A DNA stretch of 64,000 nucleotides from Pseudogemmobacter humi (GTDB lineage Bacteria > Pseudomonadota > Alphaproteobacteria > Rhodobacterales > Rhodobacteraceae), in NCBI RefSeq assembly GCF_900609055.1, contig NZ_UXAW01000051.1, positions 124,001 to 188,000 on the forward strand. Direction: 5' to 3'. The notes under the pieces are model-generated. The model was not told the DNA's origin, made no database searches, and saw only the letters and a list, made by a program, of their open reading frames with translations. Below, in pieces: positions 33,783 through 42,223 of this stretch (positions are counted from its first letter, which is position 1; the number at the start of each line of letters is the position of its first letter). The translations under genes were made by a program, and so were the position numbers.

Positions 33783-34730
33783 ATGACGCAGACGACCCGG
33801 GTTCAGACGGAAAGGCGCGGGATGGCGGAACGGATCGACCATGCGGTGCTGCGGGCCTCGGACCTGCCGCTGGCGCAGATCGCCGATCCCGCCGCCATCG
33901 CGCTGATCCGCCGGACCGAGGGGCCGTCCTACCGCCCGGTCGGCGCCGCGATGGTGTTCGGGCGCGACGGCGGCGTGGCGGGGCATCTGTCCTCGGGCTG
34001 TATCGACGCGGACATCGCGCTGCATGCGCGCGAGGTGATCGGGGGCGGCGCCGCGCGTGAGCTGCGCTATGGCGCCGGATCGCCGTTTCCCGATCTGGTG
34101 CTGCCCTGCGGCGGCGGGCTGGATGTGCGGATTATGCCGGTGGCGCGCGCGCCGGTCGCCGCGCTGCGCGAGCGGATCGCGGCGCGCATGCCTGCCGATC
34201 TCTGGATCTCGGCCGGGAGGATCGGCACCGACCCCTTTCCGGGCGCCGATTTCCGCCTGCGCATCCTGCCTGACATCCGCTTCATCGTCTTCGGCAAGGG
34301 GCCCGAAGCGGTGGCCTTCAGCCGGATGACCGCAGGCGCGGGCTATGAGACCTTCCTGTCCTCGCCCGATGACGAGACCCTCGCCCTGGCCGGAGAGGAG
34401 GGGATCCGGCCGCTGCCGTTTCCCTTCGGGGCCGGGCCGGCGGCGCTGCCCGCCGACCGCCATACCGCGGTGACGCTGTTCTTCCACGATCACGACCACG
34501 AACCCGGGATCCTGCTGGGCGCGCTGGCAAGCGAGGCGTTCTACATCGGCGCCCAGGGCAGCCGCCGCACCGCCGCGCAGCGGCTCGGGCGGCTGCGGGC
34601 CATGGGGGTGGACGAGGCCGGGCTCGCGCGGCTGCGCGGGCCGATGGGGCTGATCCCCTCGACCCGCGATCCGCGGATGCTGGCGATTTCGGTGCTGGCA
34701 GAGGTTCTGGCCGAGGCCGCGGCAACCTGA
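33783..34730 (+). CDS. xdhC: XdhC family molybdenum cofactor insertion protein
   Basis: The 315-residue protein has the XdhC_CoxI N-terminal motif (GAAMVFGRDGGVAGHLSSGCIDADI) and a C-terminal Rossmann-like part (FYIGAQGSRRTAAQRLGRLRAMG). XdhC proteins hold molybdopterin, help its sulfuration and insert it into hydroxylases of the xanthine dehydrogenase family. It therefore serves the two large subunits of this island. The ATG at 33783 has GGAGGCCGG just upstream. It is convergent with the reductase gene that follows, 19 bp away. Confidence 0.88.
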   Translation: MTQTTRVQTERRGMAERIDHAVLRASDLPLAQIADPAAIALIRRTEGPSYRPVGAAMVFGRDGGVAGHLSSGCIDADIALHAREVIGGGAARELRYGAGSPFPDLVLPCGGGLDVRIMPVARAPVAALRERIAARMPADLWISAGRIGTDPFPGADFRLRILPDIRFIVFGKGPEAVAFSRMTAGAGYETFLSSPDDETLALAGEEGIRPLPFPFGAGPAALPADRHTAVTLFFHDHDHEPGILLGALASEAFYIGAQGSRRTAAQRLGRLRAMGVDEAGLARLRGPMGLIPSTRDPRMLAISVLAEVLAEAAAT

Positions 34731-34749
34731 GCGCCGCGGCCGCGAGGCG

Positions 34750-35697
34750 TCACAGATCGACGGTCAGCCGCTCTCCTTTGGCGCGCGAGCAGCACAGCAC
34801 GATGTTCGATGCCTTCTCGCCCGGCATCAGCACCGCGTCGCGATGATCAACCTCGCCCTCGATCACCCGGGTGATGCAGGTGCCGCAGGTGCCTTCGGTG
34901 CAGCTGTAATCGACATCGACCCCCTGGCGCAGCAGAGCTTCGAGCGGGGTTTCGGCGGCGCCGACCGCGACCTCGCGCCGGCTGCGGGCGAGGATCAGGG
35001 TAAAGGGCTGGTCGCCCTCGGCATGGGCTTCGGCCGCATTGGCGAAAAACTCGAAATGCAACTGGTTTTCGGGCCATGAGGCGGCGGCGCGGCGCACCGC
35101 CTCCATCAGCGGCGCGGGGCCGCAGCAATGGATATGCGCCGCGGGATCGGCCCCGGACAAGAGCCCGGCCAGATCGTAAAAGCCCGCCGCCTCATCGTCG
35201 AAATGCAGGACCAGGCCCGCTCCGGCCAGATCGCGCAAGGTGTCGAGGAAGGCGGCCTCTTTGCGGCTGCGGGCAAGGAACACCAGCCGGAACGGCCGCC
35301 GGTCCCGGGCCAGCCGGTGGGCCATGGCGACGATCGGCGTTACCCCGATGCCCCCGGCGATCAGCAGCACCGGCGCGGGCGCGGGGGCCAGCGGGAAATG
35401 GTTCGCGGGCGGGCGCGAGCGCAGCACCTGGCCAGGCACCAGCCCGTGCATCTCGCGCGAGCCGCCGCGCCCTTCGGCCTCGCGCTTCACCGCCACGACA
35501 TAGCGGCCGTGCTCGTCGGGATTATTGCAGAGCGAATACTGCCGCTCGATCCCCGAGGGCAGCATGAGCGACAGATGCGCCCCGGGTTCAAACGGCGGCA
35601 GCGGGCCCTGACCGGGGCCCGCGCGGAACTCGAAGAGGCTTATCCCTTCCGCCGCCGGGGTGACGGCGGCGAGGGTCAGCGAAAGAAGCTCTGCCAT
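34750..35697 (-). CDS. PDR/VanB family oxidoreductase (reductase of Rieske oxygenase)
   Basis: The 315-residue electron-transfer protein has an FMN-binding domain (ERQYSLCNNPDEHGRYVVAVKRE), an NAD-binding domain (LLIAGGIGVTPIVAMAH, HCCGPAPLMEAV) and a C-terminal plant-type 2Fe-2S domain (DYSCTEGTCGTC and VLCCSR). This is the class IA reductase layout of vanillate demethylase and phthalate dioxygenase. It lies 12 bp downstream of the Rieske oxygenase gene on the same strand, so the two form a two-component oxygenase. Confidence 0.9.
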   Translation of the reverse strand: MAELLSLTLAAVTPAAEGISLFEFRAGPGQGPLPPFEPGAHLSLMLPSGIERQYSLCNNPDEHGRYVVAVKREAEGRGGSREMHGLVPGQVLRSRPPANHFPLAPAPAPVLLIAGGIGVTPIVAMAHRLARDRRPFRLVFLARSRKEAAFLDTLRDLAGAGLVLHFDDEAAGFYDLAGLLSGADPAAHIHCCGPAPLMEAVRRAAASWPENQLHFEFFANAAEAHAEGDQPFTLILARSRREVAVGAAETPLEALLRQGVDVDYSCTEGTCGTCITRVIEGEVDHRDAVLMPGEKASNIVLCCSRAKGERLTVDL

Positions 35698-35709
35698 TCC
35701 CGCGCTCCC

Positions 35710-36699
35710 TTACGGCATGTAGGCCGCGGGCAGGTTCAGCTCGCGCAGCATCCGCCGGTAAAGGATCGCATGCTGATCGGGCAGGCGGATGTGCAGCTCT
35801 TCCGAGACATCCATCGGGATCTGCTCGGGGCGCTGCGTCTCGACGATGACCTGATCCTGCCCCATCACCACCCCGAATCCGCCGGTGAATTCGGAATCGG
35901 CGCGGTCGAGCGAATGGTTGCGGGTGACCATCACATGGATGCGGGTCTCGTTCTCGTCCACCGGAGTGGCGAAGAAGGACAAAAGCGTCACGTCGCCCGA
36001 GCTGCCCTCGCCGGAATCCGACCAGGTTTTCCCGCCTGCGGGATTGGTCACCCGCTTGCGGTCGTGCACGATGAAGGGAAACTCCACCACATATTCGCGC
36101 AGCAGATGCCCGTCGTCATAGGCATAGGTGAAGCCTCGCTCGTTGCGCTCGACCTCGTAGGGTTTGATGATCGGCCCGTCGGCCAGTTCGGTGTAGCCCA
36201 TATGGACGAAGTTGAAATGCGAGAAGTCCATCGCATTCTCCACCACGCGCCCGGCCGAGGTCTTCCAGTCGTAGTGATCGACATAGACCTGGCGCCAGAT
36301 CGCCTCGTCCTCGTAATCCGAGAGGAAATCGGGGAAGGGCGTGCTGCCGTCGCCGAGGCAGATCCAGACCATCCCGTAAGCCGCGCGGGTGGGATAGGTG
36401 ATGGCGCGGGCCTTCGCCGGGATCGGCGCGCCCGGCGGCAAAGCGGGGATATGGGTGCAGGCGCCCGAGGCGGAATATTTCCAGCCGTGATAGGGGCATT
36501 TGATCTCGCCGTTCTCGATGGTGCCGCCCGACAGCGCCGCGCCGCGATGGATGCAGAGATCCTTCATCGCGACCGGCCGGCCCTCGGGGCCTTTCCACAG
36601 GACGAGTTGCTCGCCCAGCAGTTTCAGGCGCGTCGGCCCGTCGCCAAGGGCGCCAAGGGGCGCGACGGGATACCAGTAGGGGCGAAGCATATCGAGCAT
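35710..36699 (-). CDS. Rieske non-heme iron oxygenase, VanA-like
   Basis: The 329-residue oxygenase has an N-terminal Rieske cluster (C49-x-H51 in CIHRGAAL, C68-x2-H71 in CPYHGWKY). Its catalytic iron site is ENAMDFSHFNFVH, with H161, H166 and a nearby acid. Its size and single subunit fit the VanA/PobA group, which demethylates or hydroxylates aromatic acids using the VanB-type partner encoded next to it. It is divergent from an AraC regulator. The aromatic or heteroaromatic substrate is unknown. Confidence 0.88.
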   Translation of the reverse strand: MLDMLRPYWYPVAPLGALGDGPTRLKLLGEQLVLWKGPEGRPVAMKDLCIHRGAALSGGTIENGEIKCPYHGWKYSASGACTHIPALPPGAPIPAKARAITYPTRAAYGMVWICLGDGSTPFPDFLSDYEDEAIWRQVYVDHYDWKTSAGRVVENAMDFSHFNFVHMGYTELADGPIIKPYEVERNERGFTYAYDDGHLLREYVVEFPFIVHDRKRVTNPAGGKTWSDSGEGSSGDVTLLSFFATPVDENETRIHVMVTRNHSLDRADSEFTGGFGVVMGQDQVIVETQRPEQIPMDVSEELHIRLPDQHAILYRRMLRELNLPAAYMP

Positions 36700-36806
36700 C
36701 TGGCTGACTCCATGGATATGAGGCTTGCTTGCGCGGGCACGGGGGGCGTGCCGCGGGTCGGGGGGAACCGTCGGAAAAGGGATATGATGGATTCAGCCTA
36801 TCGCCA

Positions 36807-36840
36807 TGTCCGATCACTCGTATATAGTGAGAACCGGACA
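36807..36840. promoter_or_regulatory. Nested inverted repeats in the Rieske/AraC divergent promoter
   Basis: TCACT at 36814-36818 and AGTGA at 36826-36830 flank a 7-nt AT-rich centre. Outside them TGTCCG at 36807-36812 and CGGACA at 36835-36840 form a second inverted repeat. The block ends 14 bp before the AraC gene start in a 155-bp divergent intergenic region. It is a plausible regulator binding site. Confidence 0.45.
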
Positions 36841-36854
36841 ATCGGTTGTGAAAC

Positions 36855-37709
36855 ATGGCAGGACAGACGCCCGACCCCCCGCCCGAGGGCAGAATCGACG
36901 GCGACGAGCCTCGTCCGCTGTCGTTCCGCACCGAGGTCTATCGCGGCGGCACCGCCTTTCCGCGCAAGATCCAGCCCTGGGGCGAATTGCTCTACGCCCT
37001 GTCCGGGGTCTGCGAGATCGAGGTCGAGGGGCGGCGCTTCCTCTCGCCGCCGTCCTACGGGATCTGGATCCCGCCCGGCACCGCGCATGAGGCCTGGAGC
37101 CGCGAGGACATGCTCTATGTCACCACCTATGTCTCGGCCGAACTGTGCGAAAGCCTGCCGCGCTCGGTGCGCACGCTGGCGCTCAGCCCGCTTCTGAAGG
37201 CGGTTCTGGCGGATTTCGCCGGGCGCGGCATCACCGTGCCGCAAACCGCGCCCGACCGGCGGCTGGCGCGGGTGCTGGTCGATCAGATCGCGCTGGCGCC
37301 GCAGTTCGACAGCTATCTGCCCTTCACCGCCGACCGGCTGCTGGCGGGGATCGTCGACAGCCTGTCGGCCGATCCGGGCAACCGGCTGTCGCTGGCGGAA
37401 TGGGCGCGCCGCACGGGGGTGACGGAGCGGACACTGTCACGCCGCTGGCAAAGCGCCTTCGGCATTTCGTTCAACGAGTGGCGCCTGCGGCTGAAGCTGG
37501 TGCGCGCGCTTTCCCTGCTCGACGCGGGCGAGAAAGTGCAGAGCGTGGCGCGGTCGCTGGGCTATGGCGATGCCTCGGCTTTCATCGCGATGTTTCGCCG
37601 CATGACCGGCGCCAGCCCCACCACTTTGCCGCAAAGCGCCGCGCGCAAACCCGGAGAGGCCGGGCCGCAGATCACCCGTGGCCGCGCGGGGTGCCCCGGC
37701 GGCGGGTGA
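36855..37709 (+). CDS. AraC family regulator with N-terminal cupin domain
   Basis: The 284-residue regulator has a cupin-like sensor (about residues 20-90: FPRKIQPWGELLYALSGVCEIEV, GIWIPPGTAHEAW) and a C-terminal AraC double helix-turn-helix (about 180-265: SLAEWARRTGVTERTLSRRW, VARSLGYGDASAFIAMFRRMTG). Its divergent position suggests that it activates the Rieske oxygenase and reductase genes. The C-terminal 20 residues are low-complexity. No metal ligands are obvious in the cupin part. Confidence 0.85.
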   Translation: MAGQTPDPPPEGRIDGDEPRPLSFRTEVYRGGTAFPRKIQPWGELLYALSGVCEIEVEGRRFLSPPSYGIWIPPGTAHEAWSREDMLYVTTYVSAELCESLPRSVRTLALSPLLKAVLADFAGRGITVPQTAPDRRLARVLVDQIALAPQFDSYLPFTADRLLAGIVDSLSADPGNRLSLAEWARRTGVTERTLSRRWQSAFGISFNEWRLRLKLVRALSLLDAGEKVQSVARSLGYGDASAFIAMFRRMTGASPTTLPQSAARKPGEAGPQITRGRAGCPGGG

Positions 37710-38433
37710 TATCTCACGGCAGTATATCTTTGTGCCCAGGCGGCAGAGGGGCAGGGGTGGCGGGGCCGGATGCACGGGATGCGATGGCAGAGCGTTGCCG
37801 GGTTCCGCCCGCCCGTCCGCCGGTCCGGTTCCCGGCATATGCGGGCCGCCGGAATGGCGAAGGCGCCAGCCTGCATGCCGCGCATTCGGATATCGCTCGC
37901 GCGCGGCCCCGTTCCGGTCGACACCACCGACCGCGATGCGGATGCCTTAGGAATTGCCCGTGGGAAAGGCATGGCCCGGCCTGCCGGGGCAGGGGCCGAA
38001 TGCGGATCCGGTCTCCAGGTGTATCGAAAGCGGCTGTTTTTCCGGCCTCTGATTGAGCACGATCTGTCTGGCTCTGACGTGCAGAGCTTGCAGATATATT
38101 CTCAAGGGGTGAGGCTATTCGGCGTCTCGGGTCTGCGGGCAAAGTTTCAGGCTGCGTTGAAGCCGGTCGGATGCGGGCGGCAGCCGTTTTCCCGGCCTTT
38201 TCGACCAGCCGGTTGAAGGCGAACCCGCAGGTGCCGTCGCAGGCGCCGATGCAGGTCAGATGCGGGATCGGGGTTACGGGGCGCTACGGCCGCCCTCCGG
38301 AGGCAGCGTGTGACGCCGGAGGGCGAAGATCATCGTCTCCTCTGTCCTGGTCCCCGGATCCCCGGGCGTCTCGCGCTTGCGCCGCTTCGTCACGGTCCTG
38401 GGGCCGGTTGCCCCGGCGGGCCGCTTTCGGGGC
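37710..38433. other. Intergenic region without a recognisable gene
   Basis: The 724 bp between the AraC and MocA-like genes hold only short or broken frames. On the minus strand around 38190-38260 a frame reads LTCIGACDGTCGFAFNRL, with clustered cysteines, but it has no start and matches nothing I recognise. A 10-bp inverted repeat at 38291-38325 (15-nt loop) could end the MocA-like transcript. The codon pattern looks decayed. Confidence 0.4.
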
Positions 38434-39054
38434 TCAGCCTTTCAGAACGCCCCCGGCCCGGGTCACGGCCTCCGCCGTGTCGACATCGAGAAGCGCCGCC
38501 GGGCCGATCTCCACATCCAGGACCGGCAGGTCCGAGCGCCGGATAAGATCCCGCGCGCCGTTGTCGCCGGTCAGCCGCCGCATTCCTTCGCAGAGTGCCC
38601 TTGGGATGATGACGGGATTGCCCGGCTGGCCGTCATGGCTGGCACGCAGCACAGCGGCGCGGTCATGGCGGCGGAACATCTCTGCCATCTGCTTCACATG
38701 GTCCGGGGTGATGCCCGGCATATCGGCAAGCATCACCAGCACGCCATCCTGCTGCGAGAGGCCGGGATCTGAGAACCCGCAGGCAAGGGAGCTCCCTATG
38801 CCCGAGGCATAGCCGGGATTGAAGACCAGCCGGATATCCAGTCCTCCGAGCGCGGCCCCGATCTCCTGGTGCCGGTGTCCGGTTACGGCCAGAACCGGCG
38901 AGACATCCGCCGACAGCAGGGTTTGCGCGGCCCGCCGCACCAGAGGGGTGCCATCAAACTCGGCCAGCAGTTTATGGTATCCGCTCGGGGCCATCCGGCG
39001 TGCTGCACCGGCTGCGAGCAGTATGGCCCCGAGAGAAGGCCCGGGCATCGGCAT
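38434..39054 (-). CDS. mocA: MobA/MocA-like molybdenum cofactor cytidylyltransferase
   Basis: The 206-residue nucleotidyltransferase has the N-terminal nucleotide loop (AILLAAGAARRMAPSGYHKLL), the metal-binding stretch VLVMLADMPGIT and the product-side GQPGNPVIIPRALC, all as in MocA. MocA attaches CMP to molybdopterin to give the cytosine dinucleotide used by xanthine dehydrogenase-family hydroxylases of the CoxL type. It thus completes the cofactor supply for island B. ATG 39054 gives MPMPGPSLGAILLAAG; an internal ATG 39048 is equally possible. The usual LAAGxSxRMG loop has Ala for Ser. Confidence 0.8.
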   Translation of the reverse strand: MPMPGPSLGAILLAAGAARRMAPSGYHKLLAEFDGTPLVRRAAQTLLSADVSPVLAVTGHRHQEIGAALGGLDIRLVFNPGYASGIGSSLACGFSDPGLSQQDGVLVMLADMPGITPDHVKQMAEMFRRHDRAAVLRASHDGQPGNPVIIPRALCEGMRRLTGDNGARDLIRRSDLPVLDVEIGPAALLDVDTAEAVTRAGGVLKG

Positions 39055-39471
39055 GGCTCTGTCCGTCTGCAATGCGGTGGGTATCCGCGTTTCGTCACTC
39101 CCCGGCGCAGGATTGTCCTGGCCGGGCCTGTCACGTGCGATCATTATGCCCCGGGAGATGGAAAGGACAACGAGGCATCGGATAACAGCGCCCGGCTTTA
39201 CGGCCGTTGCCCGCGAGTAGCTGTCCGGCACCTGCCGCGTTCGGCGCTTGTCTTCCGGCCAGCGTCATCCGGCGCTCGCTGATCCGGTCACCCGTCGGTC
39301 TGTGCCAGTGTCACCGGACTCCGCCGATCCGTGGAGATGTTGCGGGGATGCGGCATGTCCCCCGCCGCGCAGAACACCGGCGGCTGGTCCGGCGACGGGG
39401 GGCCGGCACGGGATGGGTTGACGCCCGTCTCTTGCCGTCTTGCGAAAAGGGCCCGGCCCGGAGGCGATGGT
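39055..39471. other. Intergenic region without a recognisable gene
   Basis: These 417 bp separate the MocA-like gene from the stop of the TetR gene. They contain no frame with a recognisable product or good ribosome site. The MocA promoter must lie near the left end. I saw no clear terminator after the TetR gene. Confidence 0.4.
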
Positions 39472-40098
39472 TCAGGCGGGCGCGCCGCCCACGCCCTGGA
39501 CCAGCATGTCCCAGAAGGCATCGCCGATCTGGCCGGGGCGCAAAGCGCCTTCCTCGCGATACCAGAAATAGGCCCAGCCGGTCATGCCGTCCAGCGCGAG
39601 CATCAGCAGATGGGTGTCGATATCGGCACGGATCAGACCGGCGGATTTGGCCTCGTCGATCAGTTGCCGCACGCCTTCGCGGTAACGCTCGGCCGCCGAG
39701 GCGAGGCGGGCGAAGCCTGCCGAACTGAGGATCGCGCGTTCCTGCCAGGTGACGGTGAACAGATCCTGATACTGCGCCACCACCTCAAGCCGGCTGCGCA
39801 TGAAGGCCCGCATCCGCGCGGCCGGATCGCCCGGGGCGCGGCGGCTGTCCTCAAGCTGGCGCAGCAGCAGTTCGCTGGTGATGCCGACGATGGCGAGAAG
39901 CAGCGCCTCTTTGCCGGGCCAGTGGTGATAGAGGCCGGGTTTCGACAGGCCCACGGCCTGGGCGACCTCGGTCATCGAGACGGCGTTGAAGCCGCGTTTG
40001 CGAAACAGCGCGGCGGCGGCGTCGATCACCCGGCGGCGCGGCCCGCCTTCCAGGTATTCCTCAAGGCCGATGACGGTCTCGCCCGCGATGCCGGTCAT
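39472..40098 (-). CDS. TetR family transcriptional regulator
   Basis: The 208-residue regulator has an N-terminal TetR helix-turn-helix (about residues 20-66: VIDAAAALFRKRGFNAVSMTEVAQAVGLSKPGLYHHWPGKEALL) and a C-terminal ligand domain with YQDLFTVTWQERAI. It resembles the TetR_C_33/FadR-like group that often binds acyl-CoAs. Its start overlaps the GntR stop (ATGA), so the two regulators are made together. The palindrome GACCGAC-CA-GTCGGTC at 52532-52547, before the P450 operon, is a typical TetR-type operator and a likely target. That link is inferred. Confidence 0.85.
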   Translation of the reverse strand: MTGIAGETVIGLEEYLEGGPRRRVIDAAAALFRKRGFNAVSMTEVAQAVGLSKPGLYHHWPGKEALLLAIVGITSELLLRQLEDSRRAPGDPAARMRAFMRSRLEVVAQYQDLFTVTWQERAILSSAGFARLASAAERYREGVRQLIDEAKSAGLIRADIDTHLLMLALDGMTGWAYFWYREEGALRPGQIGDAFWDMLVQGVGGAPA

Positions 40099-40865
40099 GA
40101 CACCGGATCCGCCCCGGCCGCGCCGAAGTTTTGCACGAAGGCCTCCAGCTCGGCCCGCTGGGTCAGGAAGCGCACGGTCCGGTCCGAGAACAGTTTGATA
40201 TGGCGGCGGCTGAGTTCGTGCAGCTTGCCGCCTTCGCCGCGGTGGATCAGGTCGATCATCTCGACGTGTTCGTTATAGACCTGCATGTAATAGCCCTCGA
40301 AATCCTCGCGGTTGCGGCTGGCGCTCTGGAACATCAGATAGCTCAGCCGGATGCTGAAATTCAGCATCGTCTCGTAGAATTCCGACAGGAAGGAATTGCG
40401 GGCGGCGCGCGCGATGGCCAGGTGGAAATCGTGGTTCAGCTCGGCCATGGTCTTGTGGTCGTTCTGCTCGCCCGCGCGGCGATAGGCTTCGTTGATCTCT
40501 TCCAGCCCGGCGATATCCTCGGGGCTGTGCCGCGCGGCGGCGAGTTGCAGCACCGCCGCCTGTTGCAGGTCGAGCGCCTCGAAGATCAGCGGCACGTCGT
40601 CGAAGCTGACCGTTTCGACGTAATGGCCGCGATTGGGCGAGAATTTCACCAGCCGGTCGGCCTGAAGCCGGATCAGCGCCTCGCGGATCGGGGTGCGCGA
40701 GACGCCGAAGCGTTTCTCCAGCAGGGTTTCCTCAAGATACTGGCCGGGTTTCAGCGCAAGGGTCAGGATCTCGCCGCGCAGGGTGCTGTAGACGGCCTGC
40801 GTGGCCTGGCCCTTCGGCCTGCCCCGCTTCGAGCGCGTGCCGTCACCCTGTTCGGAAAGTCCCAT
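40095..40865 (-). CDS. GntR family transcriptional regulator (FCD subfamily)
   Basis: The 256-residue regulator has a winged helix-turn-helix (about residues 15-80: VYSTLRGEILTLALKPGQYL, EKRFGVSRTPIREALIRLQADRLV) and an all-helical FCD ligand domain with the metal-binding-type stretch LNHDFHLAIARAA and a later H in RRHIKLFSDRTV. FadR-like proteins of this type sense carboxylic acids. Start ATG 40865 has AAGGAA upstream. It lies after the Liv operon of island C. The shared palindrome at 49680 and 52646 is a candidate operator for it. Confidence 0.88.
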   Translation of the reverse strand: MGLSEQGDGTRSKRGRPKGQATQAVYSTLRGEILTLALKPGQYLEETLLEKRFGVSRTPIREALIRLQADRLVKFSPNRGHYVETVSFDDVPLIFEALDLQQAAVLQLAAARHSPEDIAGLEEINEAYRRAGEQNDHKTMAELNHDFHLAIARAARNSFLSEFYETMLNFSIRLSYLMFQSASRNREDFEGYYMQVYNEHVEMIDLIHRGEGGKLHELSRRHIKLFSDRTVRFLTQRAELEAFVQNFGAAGADPVS

Positions 40866-40929
40866 ATCCGGCCGTTCCTTCTTGTGCCCCTCCGGCAAGT
40901 CCTAGTCCCTCTGTTCCGGGTAATCCAGC

Positions 40930-40961
40930 CCCGTGGCCGGGGATATCCCCCCGGCCACGGG
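40930..40961 (-). terminator. Strong hairpin at the end of the island C transporter operon
   Basis: A perfect 13-bp stem (40930-40942 with 40949-40961, 6-nt loop) lies 9 nt beyond the stop of the binding-protein gene. No T-run follows on the minus strand, so it may terminate imperfectly and allow some readthrough into the GntR gene, or protect the 3' end. Confidence 0.6.
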
Positions 40962-40970
40962 TCGTCGGGA

Positions 40971-42140
40971 TCATTCCAGACCGCAGTCGCCCGCGAAGGA
41001 ATCCACCATCTTCTCGACGATCAGCGCCTCGCGCTTCACCGCCAGCGCGCCGGCCTCGTCGTCTTGCGAGACCTTTGCGAGATACATCGAATGGATCGGA
41101 TGCTGGTTGTTGTTGAAAGCGAAATCGCCGCGCACCGACTGGAAGCTGGCGGCTTTGATCGCCTTGCGCAGCGCGTCCTTGTCTTCGATCCCGCCGGCGG
41201 CGGTCACCGCGCCGTCGACCAGCCGCACCGCGTCATAGGCCATGGCGGCGAAGTTCGACGGCAGGGTGCCGTATTTCGCGCGGTAAGCCGTGACGAATTC
41301 CTGGTTCGCCGCATTGTCGAGGTCATAGGTCCACTGATCGACCGAATAGACCCCGTCCGCCGCCGCGCCGATCGCATCGAGCGACACGCCGTTGAACACG
41401 GTGAAGATGGTATACAGATCGGCCTGGGATTTCAGCCCGGCCTGGTCGTATTGCTTGACGAACTGCACGCCCAGACCGCCGGGCATGAAGGCCAGCACCG
41501 CCTCGGGCGCGCGCGACTTGATCTCGGTCATCTCGGCCGAGAAGTCGTTCTGCTCCAGCGAGGTGTAGATCTCGGACACGATCTCGCCCTTGAAGGTGCG
41601 CTTGAATCCGTCGACCACATCCTTGCCGGCCTGGTAGTTCGGCACCACGACGAAGACCTTCGAGATGCCCTTGTCGTTCAGATAGAGGCCGAGCGCCTCG
41701 GACGGCTGGTCGTTCTGGAACGGCACCGCGAAGTAGTTCTCGTTGCAGCTTTTGCCGGCCAGATCGGCGGGGGCGGGGTTCGGCGAGATCAGGATCGTGC
41801 CCGAGCGCACCACCGGCGTATGCACCGCCATCATCACGTTGGAATAGCTGGGGCCGATGATGAAATCGACCTTCTCGGAACGGGTCAGCTTTTCGGCGGC
41901 GGTCTTGCCGACATCGGGTTTGCGCTGATCGTCCTCGTAGACGAAACGGGCGTCGAGGCCACCCAGCTTGCCGCCCGAGATTTCCAGCGCCAGATCGGCG
42001 CCCTTCTGCATCTCGGTCCCGAGCACCGCGCCCGAGCCCGAGAGCGAGAAGATCAGCCCGACATCCACCGTCTCGTCGGCCATGGCGGAGCCTGCCGACA
42101 TCGCGGCCAGAAGCCCGAGCGATGTGAGTGTTTTGCGCAT
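40971..42140 (-). CDS. Branched-chain amino acid-type periplasmic binding protein
   Basis: The 389-residue protein begins with a Sec signal peptide (MRKTLTSLGLLAAMSAGSAMA, cleavage before DE). A type I periplasmic binding fold follows (VDVGLIFSLSGSGAVLGTEMQ, DFIIGPSYSNVMMAVHTPVV, VFVVVPNYQAGKDVVDGFKR). The ATG at 42140 has an AGGGA site. Unlike the island B binding protein it uses Sec rather than a twin-arginine signal. The surrounding CoA ligase and P450 suggest an aromatic or cyclic acid ligand. Confidence 0.9.
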   Translation of the reverse strand: MRKTLTSLGLLAAMSAGSAMADETVDVGLIFSLSGSGAVLGTEMQKGADLALEISGGKLGGLDARFVYEDDQRKPDVGKTAAEKLTRSEKVDFIIGPSYSNVMMAVHTPVVRSGTILISPNPAPADLAGKSCNENYFAVPFQNDQPSEALGLYLNDKGISKVFVVVPNYQAGKDVVDGFKRTFKGEIVSEIYTSLEQNDFSAEMTEIKSRAPEAVLAFMPGGLGVQFVKQYDQAGLKSQADLYTIFTVFNGVSLDAIGAAADGVYSVDQWTYDLDNAANQEFVTAYRAKYGTLPSNFAAMAYDAVRLVDGAVTAAGGIEDKDALRKAIKAASFQSVRGDFAFNNNQHPIHSMYLAKVSQDDEAGALAVKREALIVEKMVDSFAGDCGLE

Positions 42141-42223
42141 TTCAGTTATCCCTGTTGTGGTTCGTATCGGTGGTTCTTTTTGTGCCGTCCGGGGGTTCCG
42201 CCCGGCCGGCTGCGGCCCGGCCC

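Noticed and set aside
38190-38260. Cys-rich frame (CIGACDGTC) on the minus strand suggesting a Fe-S protein
   Set aside because: It has no start codon, no ribosome site and no length; the rest of the frame is low-complexity.
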